A stretch of 64,000 nt of DNA from Paenibacillus sp. GM2 (GCF_900069005.2 NZ_LN831279.1:3468486-3532485), one strand, 5' to 3'. Numbered from the stretch's first letter, positions 17,345 through 27,035 are shown. Numbers and translations are program-made. Notes: generated by a model from the letters alone, not told the origin.

Positions 17345-19504
17345 TTATTTAACGAGATGAAATCCGGCTTGCCTAGTATCACGACTGTTTGGCCCAACGA
17401 AGACTTCGAACTTTCCAGCATCACTGGTGAAGGACAGATCGCTATGATAATAGCGAAGCTGCTCCTCGCCAAGCTCGAATACAACCTGTGCCGTTTCCCC
17501 TGGAGCCAGTTCAATCTTGCGGAAATCCCTAAGCTCTTTCATAGGCCGCACTACTTCACCGGAAATATCACGGACATAGAGCTGAACCGTCTCGATCCCT
17601 GTCACTTCGCCGATATTGCGAACTTCTATGGACACTTTAATAGCTGCCTCCGACGTCATCTTTTCAGAAGACAATTCCAGCGAACCATATTCAAATGTCG
17701 TATAGCTTAATCCGTAGCCAAAAGGCAGTAGTGGCGCATTAGGAATATCTAAATATTTGGACACATACTGCCCATCCGTATCCTCCGCAGGTTTCGGACG
17801 ACCCGTATTATAGTGATTATAATAAACCGGAACTTGTCCAACCGCATAAGGGAATGACATCGTCAGTTTCCCGGAAGGGTTGACTCCCCCATACAATAGA
17901 TCGGCGATGGCTGCGCCCCCTTCACTGCCCGGGAACCAGGCCTCGAGCACAGCATCCGCTTGATCTATAACCCCATGCAGGTCGAGTGGACGACCATTAA
18001 ACAGCACGACAGCAAGCGGCTTCCCAAGACGCTTCATCCCTTGAATAAGCTCAAGCTGAGCCTTCGGAAGCTGGATATCGCTGCGGCTGCTTGCCTCGCC
18101 GCTCATTGCAGAGGCTTCGCCCAGGGCCAGGACGATCACATCAGCCTCTTGCGCTGCGGCCTGGGCTTGCTGCAGCTGCTGCTCACTGATGGACATGATA
18201 TCGCTGCCCTCCGCGAGGGCAATCTGATCCGCACCAGCCAGCTTCTGCATGGCCGTACCTAATTGCACCGCCGTCTCCCGCGACCCCGCCCAGGACCAGG
18301 AGCCCAGGATGTCTCCGCTCTGGGCGAATGGCCCGATAACCGCGATCTTCTGCTCACGGCGCAGCGGCAGTATCCCTTCATTTTTAAGCAGAACACAGGA
18401 CTTCGCAGCCAGCTCCTGCGCAATCCGGCGGTGCTCATCACAGTATACAACTTCCCGCGCTGCCTCGGGATCAGCGCCGCGGAGCGGGTTGTCAAACAGT
18501 CCCAGCTTCTCCTTTAGCTCCAGAATGCGCGTAACCGCTTCATCAACCAGCGCCTCATCAACCAATCCTTCTGCCACCAACTGCGGAATGTGATGTACAT
18601 AGGCCGGCGTCATCATTTCAATATCAACTCCGGCGATGACTGCCTTCAGTGCTGCTTCGCGCTCATCCTCGGCTACGCCGTGGGGAATCAGCTCTCCGAT
18701 CGCCCCCCAGTCCGATATAAGCACTCCATCAAAGCCCCACTCGCCGCGCAGCAGATCACGCATTAATTTGCGGTTGCCGCTTGCTGGAATGCTGTCGATC
18801 GTATTGAACGACGTCATCACCATCTCACAGCCTTCCTCCAGCGCTGCTTTATAGGCTGGCAAATAATACTCACGCAAACTACGTTCAGACAGATCAACCG
18901 TGTTATAATCCCGGCCGCCCTCAGCCAGTCCATAAGCGGCGAAATGCTTCACACAAGCAGCGACACGATCAACTTCATGCGTCAAATCCTCTCCTTGGAA
19001 TCCACGAACCATTGCCCTTGCAAAGAGAGCATTCAAATAAGGGTCTTCGCCCGTCGACTCCATCACCCGACCCCATCGTGGATCACGGACGAGGTCCGCC
19101 ATCGGGGCGAACGTCACATGCAAGCCTGACACCGCCGCCTCCCTGGCCGCTACCTCAGCACTTCTCTCCGCCAGCTCTAAATCCCAGGAACTGCCCATCG
19201 CTAACGGAATCGGGAAGATCGTCTTAAATCCATGAATAATATCCGCCATGAACAGAAGCGGAATTCCGAGTCTGTTCCGGGCTAAATAAGCTTGCTGTAT
19301 TTGAATAATCTTCTCAGGATCCGAGATGCCTAGCACTGATCCGGCATAATTAACCTCTGTCTCGCCAATGCCCAGCGATTCCATCGGTCCGGTAATCTGC
19401 CCATCTCCGTCTTCATAGAAAGTAGCTGCGAGTTGCAATAGCTGGGCCGCCTTCTCCTCCAGCGTCATCTCCTTCACTAATTGACTAATACGTTGACTTG
19501 TCAC
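17345..19504 (-). CDS. Glycoside hydrolase family 3 beta-glucosidase
   Basis: A 719-residue enzyme that releases terminal beta-linked glucose or xylose. It has no signal peptide, so it acts on imported oligosaccharides in the cytosol. Layout is the classical three-domain GH3: an N-terminal TIM barrel with KHFAAYG and the nucleophile D265 in GVLISDWGAI, a middle alpha/beta sandwich (about 355-560), and a C-terminal fibronectin III-like domain starting near GTETVQLYV-type sequence (ETVQLYVRDISGEVVRP). The start is GTG at 19504 with GGAGG 9 nt upstream. It lies downstream of a LacI gene and behind a palindromic operator, so local induction by its substrate is likely. Specificity between glucoside and xyloside cannot be read from sequence. 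Confidence 0.92.
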   Translation of the reverse strand: MTSQRISQLVKEMTLEEKAAQLLQLAATFYEDGDGQITGPMESLGIGETEVNYAGSVLGISDPEKIIQIQQAYLARNRLGIPLLFMADIIHGFKTIFPIPLAMGSSWDLELAERSAEVAAREAAVSGLHVTFAPMADLVRDPRWGRVMESTGEDPYLNALFARAMVRGFQGEDLTHEVDRVAACVKHFAAYGLAEGGRDYNTVDLSERSLREYYLPAYKAALEEGCEMVMTSFNTIDSIPASGNRKLMRDLLRGEWGFDGVLISDWGAIGELIPHGVAEDEREAALKAVIAGVDIEMMTPAYVHHIPQLVAEGLVDEALVDEAVTRILELKEKLGLFDNPLRGADPEAAREVVYCDEHRRIAQELAAKSCVLLKNEGILPLRREQKIAVIGPFAQSGDILGSWSWAGSRETAVQLGTAMQKLAGADQIALAEGSDIMSISEQQLQQAQAAAQEADVIVLALGEASAMSGEASSRSDIQLPKAQLELIQGMKRLGKPLAVVLFNGRPLDLHGVIDQADAVLEAWFPGSEGGAAIADLLYGGVNPSGKLTMSFPYAVGQVPVYYNHYNTGRPKPAEDTDGQYVSKYLDIPNAPLLPFGYGLSYTTFEYGSLELSSEKMTSEAAIKVSIEVRNIGEVTGIETVQLYVRDISGEVVRPMKELRDFRKIELAPGETAQVVFELGEEQLRYYHSDLSFTSDAGKFEVFVGPNSRDTRQAGFHLVK

Positions 19505-19592
19505 GGATGAATTCCTCCACTCATTGCGAATCGTTTTGATTTATTAATATCTTTATAAATTCATGTTCTACATTAATAAGTTACCACTAAAA

Positions 19593-19606
19593 TCGAAACG
19601 TTTCGA
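19593..19606. promoter_or_regulatory. LacI-type palindromic operator before the GH3 gene
   Basis: TCGAAACGTTTCGA is a perfect 14-bp palindrome with central CG, the typical form for LacI-family regulators. It lies 89 bp before the GH3 start and downstream of the LacI gene stop, so the neighbouring LacI protein is the likely ligand. It is also near a cre box in form. Confidence 0.65.
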
Positions 19607-19787
19607 GAGGAAATTTGAATTCTCCATAAATAATCGTTTTTAGCTTGCCTGGAGCCGAAATGTCGCATGAGCCAGCTACCATTTGAGCGTACGCCTTCGA
19701 AATTTACGATGTACGACTCATCACCTTAGCCTTATCGTCATTCCGGCAACGAAAATTTCAAGCCCATTTCGCTAGCCAGTAGTTATA

Positions 19788-20798
19788 CTATACGGAACTA
19801 TTATGCTTCGCCGGTGCAGAGACAGATTGACGCTCAATGATTTGAACATTTAGCTTATAGGACTCATTCACGCTCTCACCGTTCAGCATTTGAAACAGCA
19901 AATGACCCGCTAATGAACCGGACTCATACATTGGCTGACGTATAGTAGTAAGCGGCGGCCGAATAAATTCCGTCAATTCGATGTCATCAAATCCAATAAT
20001 GGATATATCCTCCGGCACCCTTATTCCACTTTCTTCGAAAGCCTTAAGTCCGCCAATCGCCATCTCATCATTTCCATAGAATATGGCTGTTGGCAGTTCC
20101 CCCTGCATCAACATCATCTTCGTCGCCCTATATCCGCCGTCCCGAATGAATCCCCCGCTAAGCCGCCACTTAGCCTGCTCCTCAAGCCCGGCCTCCTTCA
20201 TAGCTCGCAGGAACCCTTGGTACCGAAGCGAATTCGCAAAAGAATTGGAAGGACCGCTGATATAAGCAACCTTACGATGCCCCTTATTGATTAAGTAGCG
20301 AGTTGCCTCATATCCTCCGGACTCTCCATCCACAATAATGCTGACCAAACCTTCACCTGAGATGACCCGGTCCATTGCAATAATTGGGAAATTGGGTCCA
20401 GCTGAAGCCTGTAATACTTCATCAGTCATGTTATAAGCCAGCACGACGGCTCCATCCACCCTTTTCTCACGTAAAAAACGAACCGCCGTTGAGTCTCTTT
20501 CTCCGATTGAGCTGCAAGCGATCAGATCGTAACCGTTGGATAAGGCTACCTCCTGAACACTTCGGATCAGCTCCGAGTAGAAAGGACCCGACAAGTCCGC
20601 CAGAATCAGAGCAATGGTATTCGTGCGGCTACGCTTTAAATCCATGGCAAAACCGTTCTTGTGATAATTCAGCTGCCTTGCCGCTTCAATGACTTTCTCC
20701 CGGGTCTTAGCGCTGACTCTATGATCTCCACTCAGCGCATAAGAAGCGGTTGACAATGCAACCCCCGCTAATTTCGCCACATCCTTAATTGTAGCCAT
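19788..20798 (-). CDS. LacI-family transcriptional regulator
   Basis: A 336-residue repressor. Residues 1-50 hold the LacI helix-turn-helix and hinge (MATIKDVAKLAGVALSTASY, then EAARQLNYHKN). The rest is a periplasmic-binding-like sugar domain (GFDDIELTEFIRPPLTTIRQ is the family signature near residue 275). The ATG at 20798 matches the family start; the frame open to 20966 adds unrelated residues. The gene is upstream of and codirectional with the GH3 beta-glucosidase and probably controls it through the 14-bp palindrome at 19593. The effector is likely a beta-glucoside. Confidence 0.93.
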   Translation of the reverse strand: MATIKDVAKLAGVALSTASYALSGDHRVSAKTREKVIEAARQLNYHKNGFAMDLKRSRTNTIALILADLSGPFYSELIRSVQEVALSNGYDLIACSSIGERDSTAVRFLREKRVDGAVVLAYNMTDEVLQASAGPNFPIIAMDRVISGEGLVSIIVDGESGGYEATRYLINKGHRKVAYISGPSNSFANSLRYQGFLRAMKEAGLEEQAKWRLSGGFIRDGGYRATKMMLMQGELPTAIFYGNDEMAIGGLKAFEESGIRVPEDISIIGFDDIELTEFIRPPLTTIRQPMYESGSLAGHLLFQMLNGESVNESYKLNVQIIERQSVSAPAKHNSSV

Positions 20799-20939
20799 TC
20801 TATTCCATCCATCCCCTTCATTAACTATAAATACGAGTGCAAAAAGTTCGACTTTCAGTACCGCAGCATATGCTTCCGACATGCGTTTTTCCAAAATGCT
20901 TCCGCTCAACGAAGCCAGGGACCGAGGAGCTGGGCGAAA

Positions 20940-21148
20940 CCTGCGTGAACATATGAGAGGTCTCAAGTAATCCCCTTCGTCAACACAGTTCCGCCCGGGA
21001 TGAATCCTGCGTGAACTCCTGAAATGTCTTCAGTAGTCCCCTTCATCAACACGGTTCTGCCCGGGATGAATCCTGCGTGAAACTCCTGAGAGGTCTTCAG
21101 TAGTCCCCTTCATCAACACGGTTCTGGCCGGGATGAATCCTGCGTGAG
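20940..21148. repeat. 66/67-bp tandem repeat, just over three copies
   Basis: CCTGCGTGA recurs at 20940, 21006, 21072 and 21139. Each unit contains GTCTTCAGTAGTCCCCTTCA and a GGGATGAATCC segment, with few differences between the last two copies. It lies upstream of the LacI gene. The frame open through it on the minus strand is a by-product of a repeat length near a multiple of three and is not called as a gene. Confidence 0.85.
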
Positions 21149-21407
21149 CATTTAAGATGTTTTCATAGGAAACAGGTATTCGCAAGCATATGCTTAGGCG
21201 GGCCCTCAGGCTGAATTTAAAATCCGGCGCCGAATCAGCTCTCAGAGTTACTTCGTGATCAAAAGCGAACAACCTTTATAAACTCCATTATAGTTATTTC
21301 ATCTCTAGGTTCATATATCCTTTAATGATAAATTATAGAGACAATAATAAAAGAGGATGACCGGCATCCTCGGTAGCAGGCGCCGGCCATCTGAAGCAAA
21401 TATTTAT

Positions 21408-22394
21408 CTATAGTTCCATCATAAACTCAGCGGTATTTTCCGCCATTGCCTGCTCCAGTCTCTGTCTTAGATGAATGAGCCATGAAGGCTCATGATCCCA
21501 ACGTTCCGCAGTGGAACTTAGCAAGCGGACATAACTATACAAGTTAGCAAATCTCCGGCATGCGGGGAGCAAAGCAGTAAAATCCGGAAGCTCATATTCT
21601 TCAGCATATCCTGCCAAAATGCGCTGCTTCTTACGCTCAAATTCTATAGGAAGGGTGCACTCTTTAAGGCCTGCTCAATATCCATCGCATACCAATGATA
21701 CATCGCGTCATCAAAATCAATCGCATAACATTCCTCAGAAGTAGAATCATAGAATACATTATCATATTCGAAGTCATAATGGACCAATCCAAAATTAACC
21801 TTAGTCGCAGGCATGGCCGCGAAATAATCCCGCAGCAGTCTGGCCTCCGCCAATGCGGCGCCGTGCTGCTCGTACTGCTTGTGGTACTTGTGCTGTTCGT
21901 GCTGTTCGTACTCATCGCGCTGCTCGTGCTCCAGGTAATTTAATAGTTGCTCCTCTATCCCGTCGAGGCAATCCAGATATGACCATCTTCGGGCCTGCAT
22001 CGGTGTGTATTGACTCGATAAATGATGCAACCTGCCCAGCGCTTGACCCTAACGATTAATAATCGAATCATTACAGTCGATGTTGCCGATCGGGTTCCCG
22101 GGCACGCGGTTGAATACCAAGGCATAGTATGCTCCCCACGGCGTCCCAACCTTGATTAAATACTGGCCGCTCTTGCTCTCCACAACCTCCAATCGGAAAG
22201 CCATTCGTACGCAAATATGAAATAAATTCGAGCTCCGCCTCCAAATTCTGCTTACTCTTCTCCTTCACCGGCGCAAATCTGAGCAATCTTATCTTCCCTT
22301 TATATCGAAATGGATATATTGCATTAGAGGAAATCCTGTAGAACTGGAACATTTCCAGCGAATCCTCATCATACGCCCAATTTTTCACGATCAT
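21408..22394 (-). pseudogene. Broken aminoglycoside/choline phosphotransferase-fold gene
   Basis: Three minus-strand pieces in different frames rebuild one APH-family kinase. The first (from 22394) carries the N-lobe (FRYKGKIRLLRFAPVKEKS). A frameshift near 22190 moves to the frame reading VVESKSGQYLIKVGTPWGAY. A TAG at 22051-22049 interrupts that frame. It continues with GRLHHLSSQYTP, the catalytic HYDFEYDNVFYD and metal AIDFDDAMYHWY, then shifts again near 21650 into IEFERKKQRILAGYAEEYEL. Between the lobes a Gln/His/Glu/Tyr-rich run (EQHEQHKYHKQYEQH, DNA 21855-21935) looks like a short-repeat expansion. With three lesions the gene is almost certainly dead. No neighbour suggests its former substrate. 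Confidence 0.85.
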
Positions 22395-22789
22395 CTACGC
22401 TAAATCTTCATTGTTGAACAGAAACTTCAATTTCAGCAACACTTCAGTTCCTTTTTTAAGTAACTTAAAAACAGACACACAATAGCCCCTCACACACGTA
22501 TAAAAGGCCATGGATCTCTTTTGCACCGCGCCCCAACTCCCAGTGTGCAGCACTTTGCTGCATGACGGCGGTTGGTTGAACCCGATGCGGCACAGCTGTC
22601 CACAGCCCTATTTAGCCTAATAATAGTAGAAGTACACCTTAACATATACAATAGAAAAATTAGCCCGGCGTTTCATACCGATCACTCCCTCCGTATCAAG
22701 CTAACTCCATCTTAGTCCTGACGGCTTACGCAGGGCGATTCCCAGATTGATTTAAAGTATTTTATCCCGCCGCAAAGCACCGGTCGATC
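22395..22789. other. Gene-free spacer before the repeat field
   Basis: Nearly 400 bp with no credible gene, RNA or strong hairpin. It separates the dead kinase gene from the repeat array starting at 22790. Confidence 0.6.
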
Positions 22790-23822
22790 TCTAACGAAAC
22801 TACAGATCGTTATTTCCCCCTAAACGGCAGCAAAATAATTCTAACGAAACTACGGATCGTTATTTAGGGAAAATAGGGAGCGCTAGCTCAAATTTGGCTC
22901 CAATAGCGATATCCTGTTTCGTTAGAGAGCTTCTATTGGTCCGGTCGATCTCTAACGAAACTACTAATCGCTATTTCCCCTTAATCGGCAGCAAAATAAT
23001 TCTAACGAAACTATGGATCCGTTATTTGAGGAAAATAAGGGGCGTTAGCTCAAATTTGGTTCCAATAGCGATATCCTGTTTCGTTAGATTTTACAGCAGC
23101 TCTTTTTGACCCAAATAACGATACCCTGTTTCGTTAGATTTTACAGCGGTTCTTTTTGACCCAAATAGCGATACCCTGTTTCGTTAGAGAGCTTCTATTG
23201 GCCCAACCGATCTCTAATGAAACTACTAATCGCTATTTCCCCCTTAATCGGCAGTAAAATAATTCTAACGAAACTACGGATCGTTATTTGAGGAAAATAG
23301 GAAGCATATGCTCAAATTTGGCTCCAATAGCGATATCCTGTTTCGTTAGATTTTGCAGCGGCTCTTTTTGACCCAAATAGCGATACCCTGTTTCGTTAGA
23401 GAGCTTCAATTGGCCCAACCGATTTCTAACGAAACTACAGATCGCTATTTCCCCTTAATCGGCAGCAAAATAATTCTAACGAAACTACGGATCGTTATTT
23501 AGGGAAAATAAGGGGTGTATGCTCAAATTTGGCTCCAATAGCGATATCCTGTTTCGTTAGATTTTGCAGCGGCTCTTTTTGACCCAAATAGCGATACCCT
23601 GTTTCGTTAGAGAGCTTCTATTGGCCCAACCGATCTCTAACGAAACTACTAATCGCTATTTCCCCTTAATCGGCAGTAAAATAATTCTAACAAAACTACA
23701 GATCGTTATTTTGGGAAAATAGGGAGCGGTAGCTCAAATTTGGCTCCAATAGCGATATCCTGTTTCGTTAGATTTTACAGCGGCTCTTTTTGACCCAAAT
23801 AGCGATACCCTGTTTCGTTAGA
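22790..23822. repeat. Array of five F-F-R-R palindromic repeat blocks (AACGAAAC type)
   Basis: The unit is 26 bp, beginning TCTAACGAAAC and ending ATCG(C/T)TATTT, present in both orientations (F and R). Blocks follow F-24 bp-F-36 bp-R-24 bp-R with 24-bp linkers between blocks. Block limits: 22790-22926 (F-F-R), 22951-23188 (F-F-R-R-R), 23213-23400, 23425-23611 and 23636-23822 (all F-F-R-R, 187-188 bp). Unit starts advance in exact 50-bp steps (22790/22840, 22951/23001; R ends 23088/23138/23188). The spacers are also conserved between blocks. No open frame in it looks real, and the alternating orientation and lack of unique spacers exclude CRISPR. The same plan recurs at 53899, 54386 and 55041. 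Confidence 0.93.
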
Positions 23823-23957
23823 AAGAATTGGCAGCAGCTTCAGCAAACCCAAGACCTGCATTTTGCCGATTGATCCACAAAGCTCGATAGTTGCGCTATC
23901 TTCAGGTTCATCACAATGAGCATGGTTGGCATAAAGAGACATCTCAATTCTATCCCG

Positions 23958-24788
23958 CTACCTAAACATCCAAACCAGCAACCCCACGATCGTTCTCCAT
24001 AATCCTGGATATTCCTGATAGATCAACGACCTGACATCGTCGGCATAAATATCGCTAAGTTGACCCTCCTGCGCAATCAAAGTATAGGCTCCCCTCACAG
24101 TATCGCCGATAGCTATGTGCCCACTGGCATATCCCCCAATAGCAACCCGGGAAGCGATCGCAGCCCCGCCGAGCGAGAACATTCCCAAAGCCAGGCCTCC
24201 AAGGGCAAAAATGCCTAGAGCCAATCCGCCTATTGCAATCGTCCCGATTGCGCCTCCTCCGATAGCTAGCAGCAAGCCGAACGAAAACCCCGCCAATGAA
24301 ATGAGGCCCGCTGACAAGACTCCGATGCTTATACCTCCCAGAGCAAGAAGTCCCAACGATAGGGCGCCAATGGCAATATTCCCTACTGCAATGATCCCTT
24401 TGGCAACATAAGGCTTTCCACGGCCGTAATTAATATGAACTATCGGTACCCCGTTGAGTGTTGCCCTGCTCTTATATTCATAATGGTATGAATATCCTCT
24501 TACCCAGCGCATGCTTGAAGATACTCCCTCTTCCGGAACAGGTTTATAGTGCGGGGAAGCATTAGTTTCCTGAATACGGCTATCCTCCACAGCTACTCCC
24601 TTCACCAGATGATCAATGCTTACCTGAAACAGTTCGCTGAGCGCAACCATCTTCTCCATCTCAGGGTACGATTGACCCGATTCCCATTTGGACACGGCCT
24701 GTCTGGATACCCCGATTGCCTCCGCCAAATTTTCCTGCGACATTCCCCTCTGCTTCCTATAACTTTGCAATTTATCTGCAAAATCCAT
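23958..24788 (-). CDS. XRE-family HTH protein with glycine-rich membrane repeat domain
   Basis: The product is 276 residues. Residues 1-65 are a Cro/C1-type helix-turn-helix (NLAEAIGVSRQAVSKWESGQ). A linker (66-125) follows. Residues about 130-255 are a run of short repeats of the kind AIGxLALG/GLAxG with Gly every few residues (NIAIGALSLGLLALGGISIG, then GGAIGTIAIGGLALG), hydrophobic enough to be membrane-embedded or to form a stacked beta structure. The last 20 residues are amphipathic with WMFR at the end. Such XRE plus repeat proteins are known in Firmicutes, mostly unstudied. It is alone, between two repeat fields. A membrane-tethered regulator is inferred, not shown. Confidence 0.8.
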   Translation of the reverse strand: MDFADKLQSYRKQRGMSQENLAEAIGVSRQAVSKWESGQSYPEMEKMVALSELFQVSIDHLVKGVAVEDSRIQETNASPHYKPVPEEGVSSSMRWVRGYSYHYEYKSRATLNGVPIVHINYGRGKPYVAKGIIAVGNIAIGALSLGLLALGGISIGVLSAGLISLAGFSFGLLLAIGGGAIGTIAIGGLALGIFALGGLALGMFSLGGAAIASRVAIGGYASGHIAIGDTVRGAYTLIAQEGQLSDIYADDVRSLIYQEYPGLWRTIVGLLVWMFR

Positions 24789-24961
24789 TATCCATCACCT
24801 CAACGCCATCATATAAAGTCAACGGGCCGCTAGCTACCAAGTTAAGCTGACAATATGTCAACCAGCGGTTGCATCCCTTATTCCACAAGCATATCAGGGC
24901 ATAGGTCTCAGGGCTGTTAAGTAAATCCTGCAGAACGAAAACGAAAAAAGAATCACACGAA

Positions 24962-25007
24962 CAAAAACAACCCGCAAACGGGCCGATCCTCCGGCTTCGC
25001 TTGCGGG
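24962..25007 (-). terminator. Candidate terminator of the mngA-mngB-phosphorylase operon
   Basis: CCCGCAA (24971-24977) pairs with TTGCGGG (25001-25007), with further pairing inside the loop, and the minus strand continues TTGTTTTTG. It lies about 330 bp past the phosphorylase stop, with the 34-bp repeats between. Confidence 0.6.
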
Positions 25008-25043
25008 TATCTTTAATCATAGTCTTGAACCTAGTTACAGACG

Positions 25044-25265
25044 ATATCGAAGCCCATCTATGACCTTGTTATCGGTGAGATAGCGATAGGCCTGTCTTTG
25101 ATCTTGTTATTGGCGATACCAAAGCTCGTCTTCGACCTAATCACGGCGGTATTAAGGTCGCTCTTAAACCTGGCCATGGGTGATATCGAACCTATCTTTG
25201 ACCTTATCATCGGCGATACCATAGCCCATCTACAACCTAGTCTTAGACGGTATCAAGGCCTGTAT
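25044..25265. repeat. Degenerate 34-bp tandem repeat, about seven copies
   Basis: Successive units follow the pattern GGCGATACCAAAGCCC then TCTTTGACCTTGTTATC, at a pitch of 33-38 bp, each copy diverged by several bases. A plus-strand frame runs through part of it, but it has no ribosome site and its protein just mirrors the repeat. It sits between the phosphorylase stop and its probable terminator. Confidence 0.7.
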
Positions 25266-25337
25266 CCAAGCCAGCGTACACCCCAACCCGCTTCCGGACC
25301 AGCGGAGCCCGCCGTTAGGTTAACACCTGATCGTTGC

Positions 25338-27035
25338 TTAATTTTCCTGAATCCACATATATCCGTAAGGGCCGAGCTCCAGCATGTCGCCGGTTTCCTT
25401 ATTGGTTAGCAGATCCCTGCCTGATTTCGGGGCCTTTATCTGCACCGGTCTGCCCGTCACATTAATGATTGCCGTAACCGTGCAGCCTGTCTTGGCATTA
25501 TTCCGGCGTACTGCAAATACCCGGCTGTCCAGCTCAAGAATTTCCTGGCTGGCATAAGGGGAGAATGCGCTGGCCTTTCTCCGGGCAGCAAGCATGGCTG
25601 TAATGCCGCTGAATATAGTACGTCGCCGCTCATCGCCAGTTAGTTCCGCGGTCAATCTTCCGGCATCCAGCTTCTCGCGGTTTATCCGACGATTAATGCC
25701 GCTCTCCTCCAATCCCTTATAATCATTAGAGGAGCCAAACAGAGAATGATAATAAATAGCAGGAACGCCAATGACCGAGCAAAGAATACAGTGAGCGGCC
25801 AGCGCTTTTTGCGTGACAAGATGAATATTGTTTTTCTCTTCGGCATTGGCGAGCGCATCAATATAGTTGATATTTAGCTCGTATACCGATTTTGTGCCGT
25901 CAGGGTTATTTTTGTAGGAGATGCGCCCGCCGTTGGCAACCGTCTTCTCGGCCAGCAACTGTCGTTCTTGTTCATTCAGAATGCCTTCTGCGGGACGCAT
26001 ACCGATTCCGTCATGGGAAGCCAGAAAATTAAAATAGGTAGCGGTATCGGACACTCGCTTAATCCCTTTCGCCCATTGCGTCAGCTTTGTTGCATCCTCA
26101 ACAGTGAGGGTAAACAAAACGAGCGGAGGCAGCGAAAACTGGTAGACCATGTTGGCCTCGTTCATGCCATCCCCAAAGTAACTGATGTTATCGGCGTGTG
26201 GAACATTCGTCTCGGTAATGATTTGAGTTCCTGGCTTAAAATAATCCAATAGCCGACGCCATGTAGAAATGATCGCATGTGTACGCGGCAAATGCATGCA
26301 GGTCGTTCCTGAATCCTTCCACAAGAAACCGATCGCATCCAGTCGAATAGCAGAGGCCCCGCGCCGGGCATAGTCCAGCAATATATCGCTCAATTCGCAT
26401 AATACTGGAAAATGGCTCGCATTCAGATCCACCTGATCCTCGCTGAACGTAGTCCAGGCTGTTCGCTGTCCGCAGCTTCCTTCATATTCATGGAACAAGG
26501 GCGAGGTGCGGGGGCGGATTACCTGCGATACATCAAATTCTTCTTCCCTGGGAATAAAATAGTGCTCATACCGCTGATTGCATCGAAGATAACCTTGAAA
26601 CCACTCGCTTGATTTCGATACATGATTGGCGACAAAATCAAACATCAGTCGGTAATCATCCAGGAACCCGCCGATATCCTCCCAGCTTCCCAGGTCCGGA
26701 TGAATCGCACGGTAATCTGTCACCGAAAACCCGTCGTCTGAAGTATACGGGAACATCGGAAGCAGGTGAATATCGGTGATTGCATCGCGGCCAACCTGCT
26801 CTTTGAGGAAGGTGTGCAGGGCGGCAAGCGGCGTCTTCCCCGGCATACGGATAGCATCTCCATAAGTAATCAGGAAGGCATTACACTCGCTCAGCTCCCC
26901 GCTTTGCCCGAAGTCAACGGATTCCCACCGTTCTACAAGCGAGAGCATCGCTTCATAGGCCGGCAAGCCCTGACTCTCCCCATAGATGAACAGCATTTTC
27001 TCTCGCAGGTCCTGCTTCAGCTCCTGTTTGTTCAT
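25338..27035 (-). CDS. GH13_18 sugar phosphorylase, glucosylglycerate-phosphorylase-like
   Basis: A 565-residue cytosolic enzyme of the sucrose-phosphorylase subfamily, which splits alpha-glucosides with phosphate to glucose-1-phosphate. Barrel motifs are clear: DFVANHVSKSS, nucleophile Asp in AIRLDAIGFLWK, acid/base Glu in IITETNVPH, and LASHDGIGM. The FLWK...CMHLPRTH stretch after the nucleophile recalls glucosylglycerate phosphorylases (E. coli YcjM type) rather than sucrose phosphorylase. Context agrees, since it starts 5 bp after mngB, whose substrate is the mannose analogue. The ATG at 27035 is 8 nt from AAGGAG, which lies in the mngB stop region. Sucrose 6-phosphate or glucosylglycerol remain possible substrates, and a PTS product would be phosphorylated. 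Confidence 0.8.
   Translation of the reverse strand: MNKQELKQDLREKMLFIYGESQGLPAYEAMLSLVERWESVDFGQSGELSECNAFLITYGDAIRMPGKTPLAALHTFLKEQVGRDAITDIHLLPMFPYTSDDGFSVTDYRAIHPDLGSWEDIGGFLDDYRLMFDFVANHVSKSSEWFQGYLRCNQRYEHYFIPREEEFDVSQVIRPRTSPLFHEYEGSCGQRTAWTTFSEDQVDLNASHFPVLCELSDILLDYARRGASAIRLDAIGFLWKDSGTTCMHLPRTHAIISTWRRLLDYFKPGTQIITETNVPHADNISYFGDGMNEANMVYQFSLPPLVLFTLTVEDATKLTQWAKGIKRVSDTATYFNFLASHDGIGMRPAEGILNEQERQLLAEKTVANGGRISYKNNPDGTKSVYELNINYIDALANAEEKNNIHLVTQKALAAHCILCSVIGVPAIYYHSLFGSSNDYKGLEESGINRRINREKLDAGRLTAELTGDERRRTIFSGITAMLAARRKASAFSPYASQEILELDSRVFAVRRNNAKTGCTVTAIINVTGRPVQIKAPKSGRDLLTNKETGDMLELGPYGYMWIQEN

Noticed and set aside
22894..23109. Small open frame inside the repeat array
   Set aside because: It only translates the repeat (the same peptide recurs within it) and has no ribosome site.
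22790..23822. Possible CRISPR array
   Set aside because: Units alternate orientation, spacers are themselves repeated between blocks, and no cas gene is nearby.
25098..25409. Plus-strand frame over the 34-bp repeats
   Set aside because: No ribosome site, overlaps the real phosphorylase gene, and reflects repeat composition.
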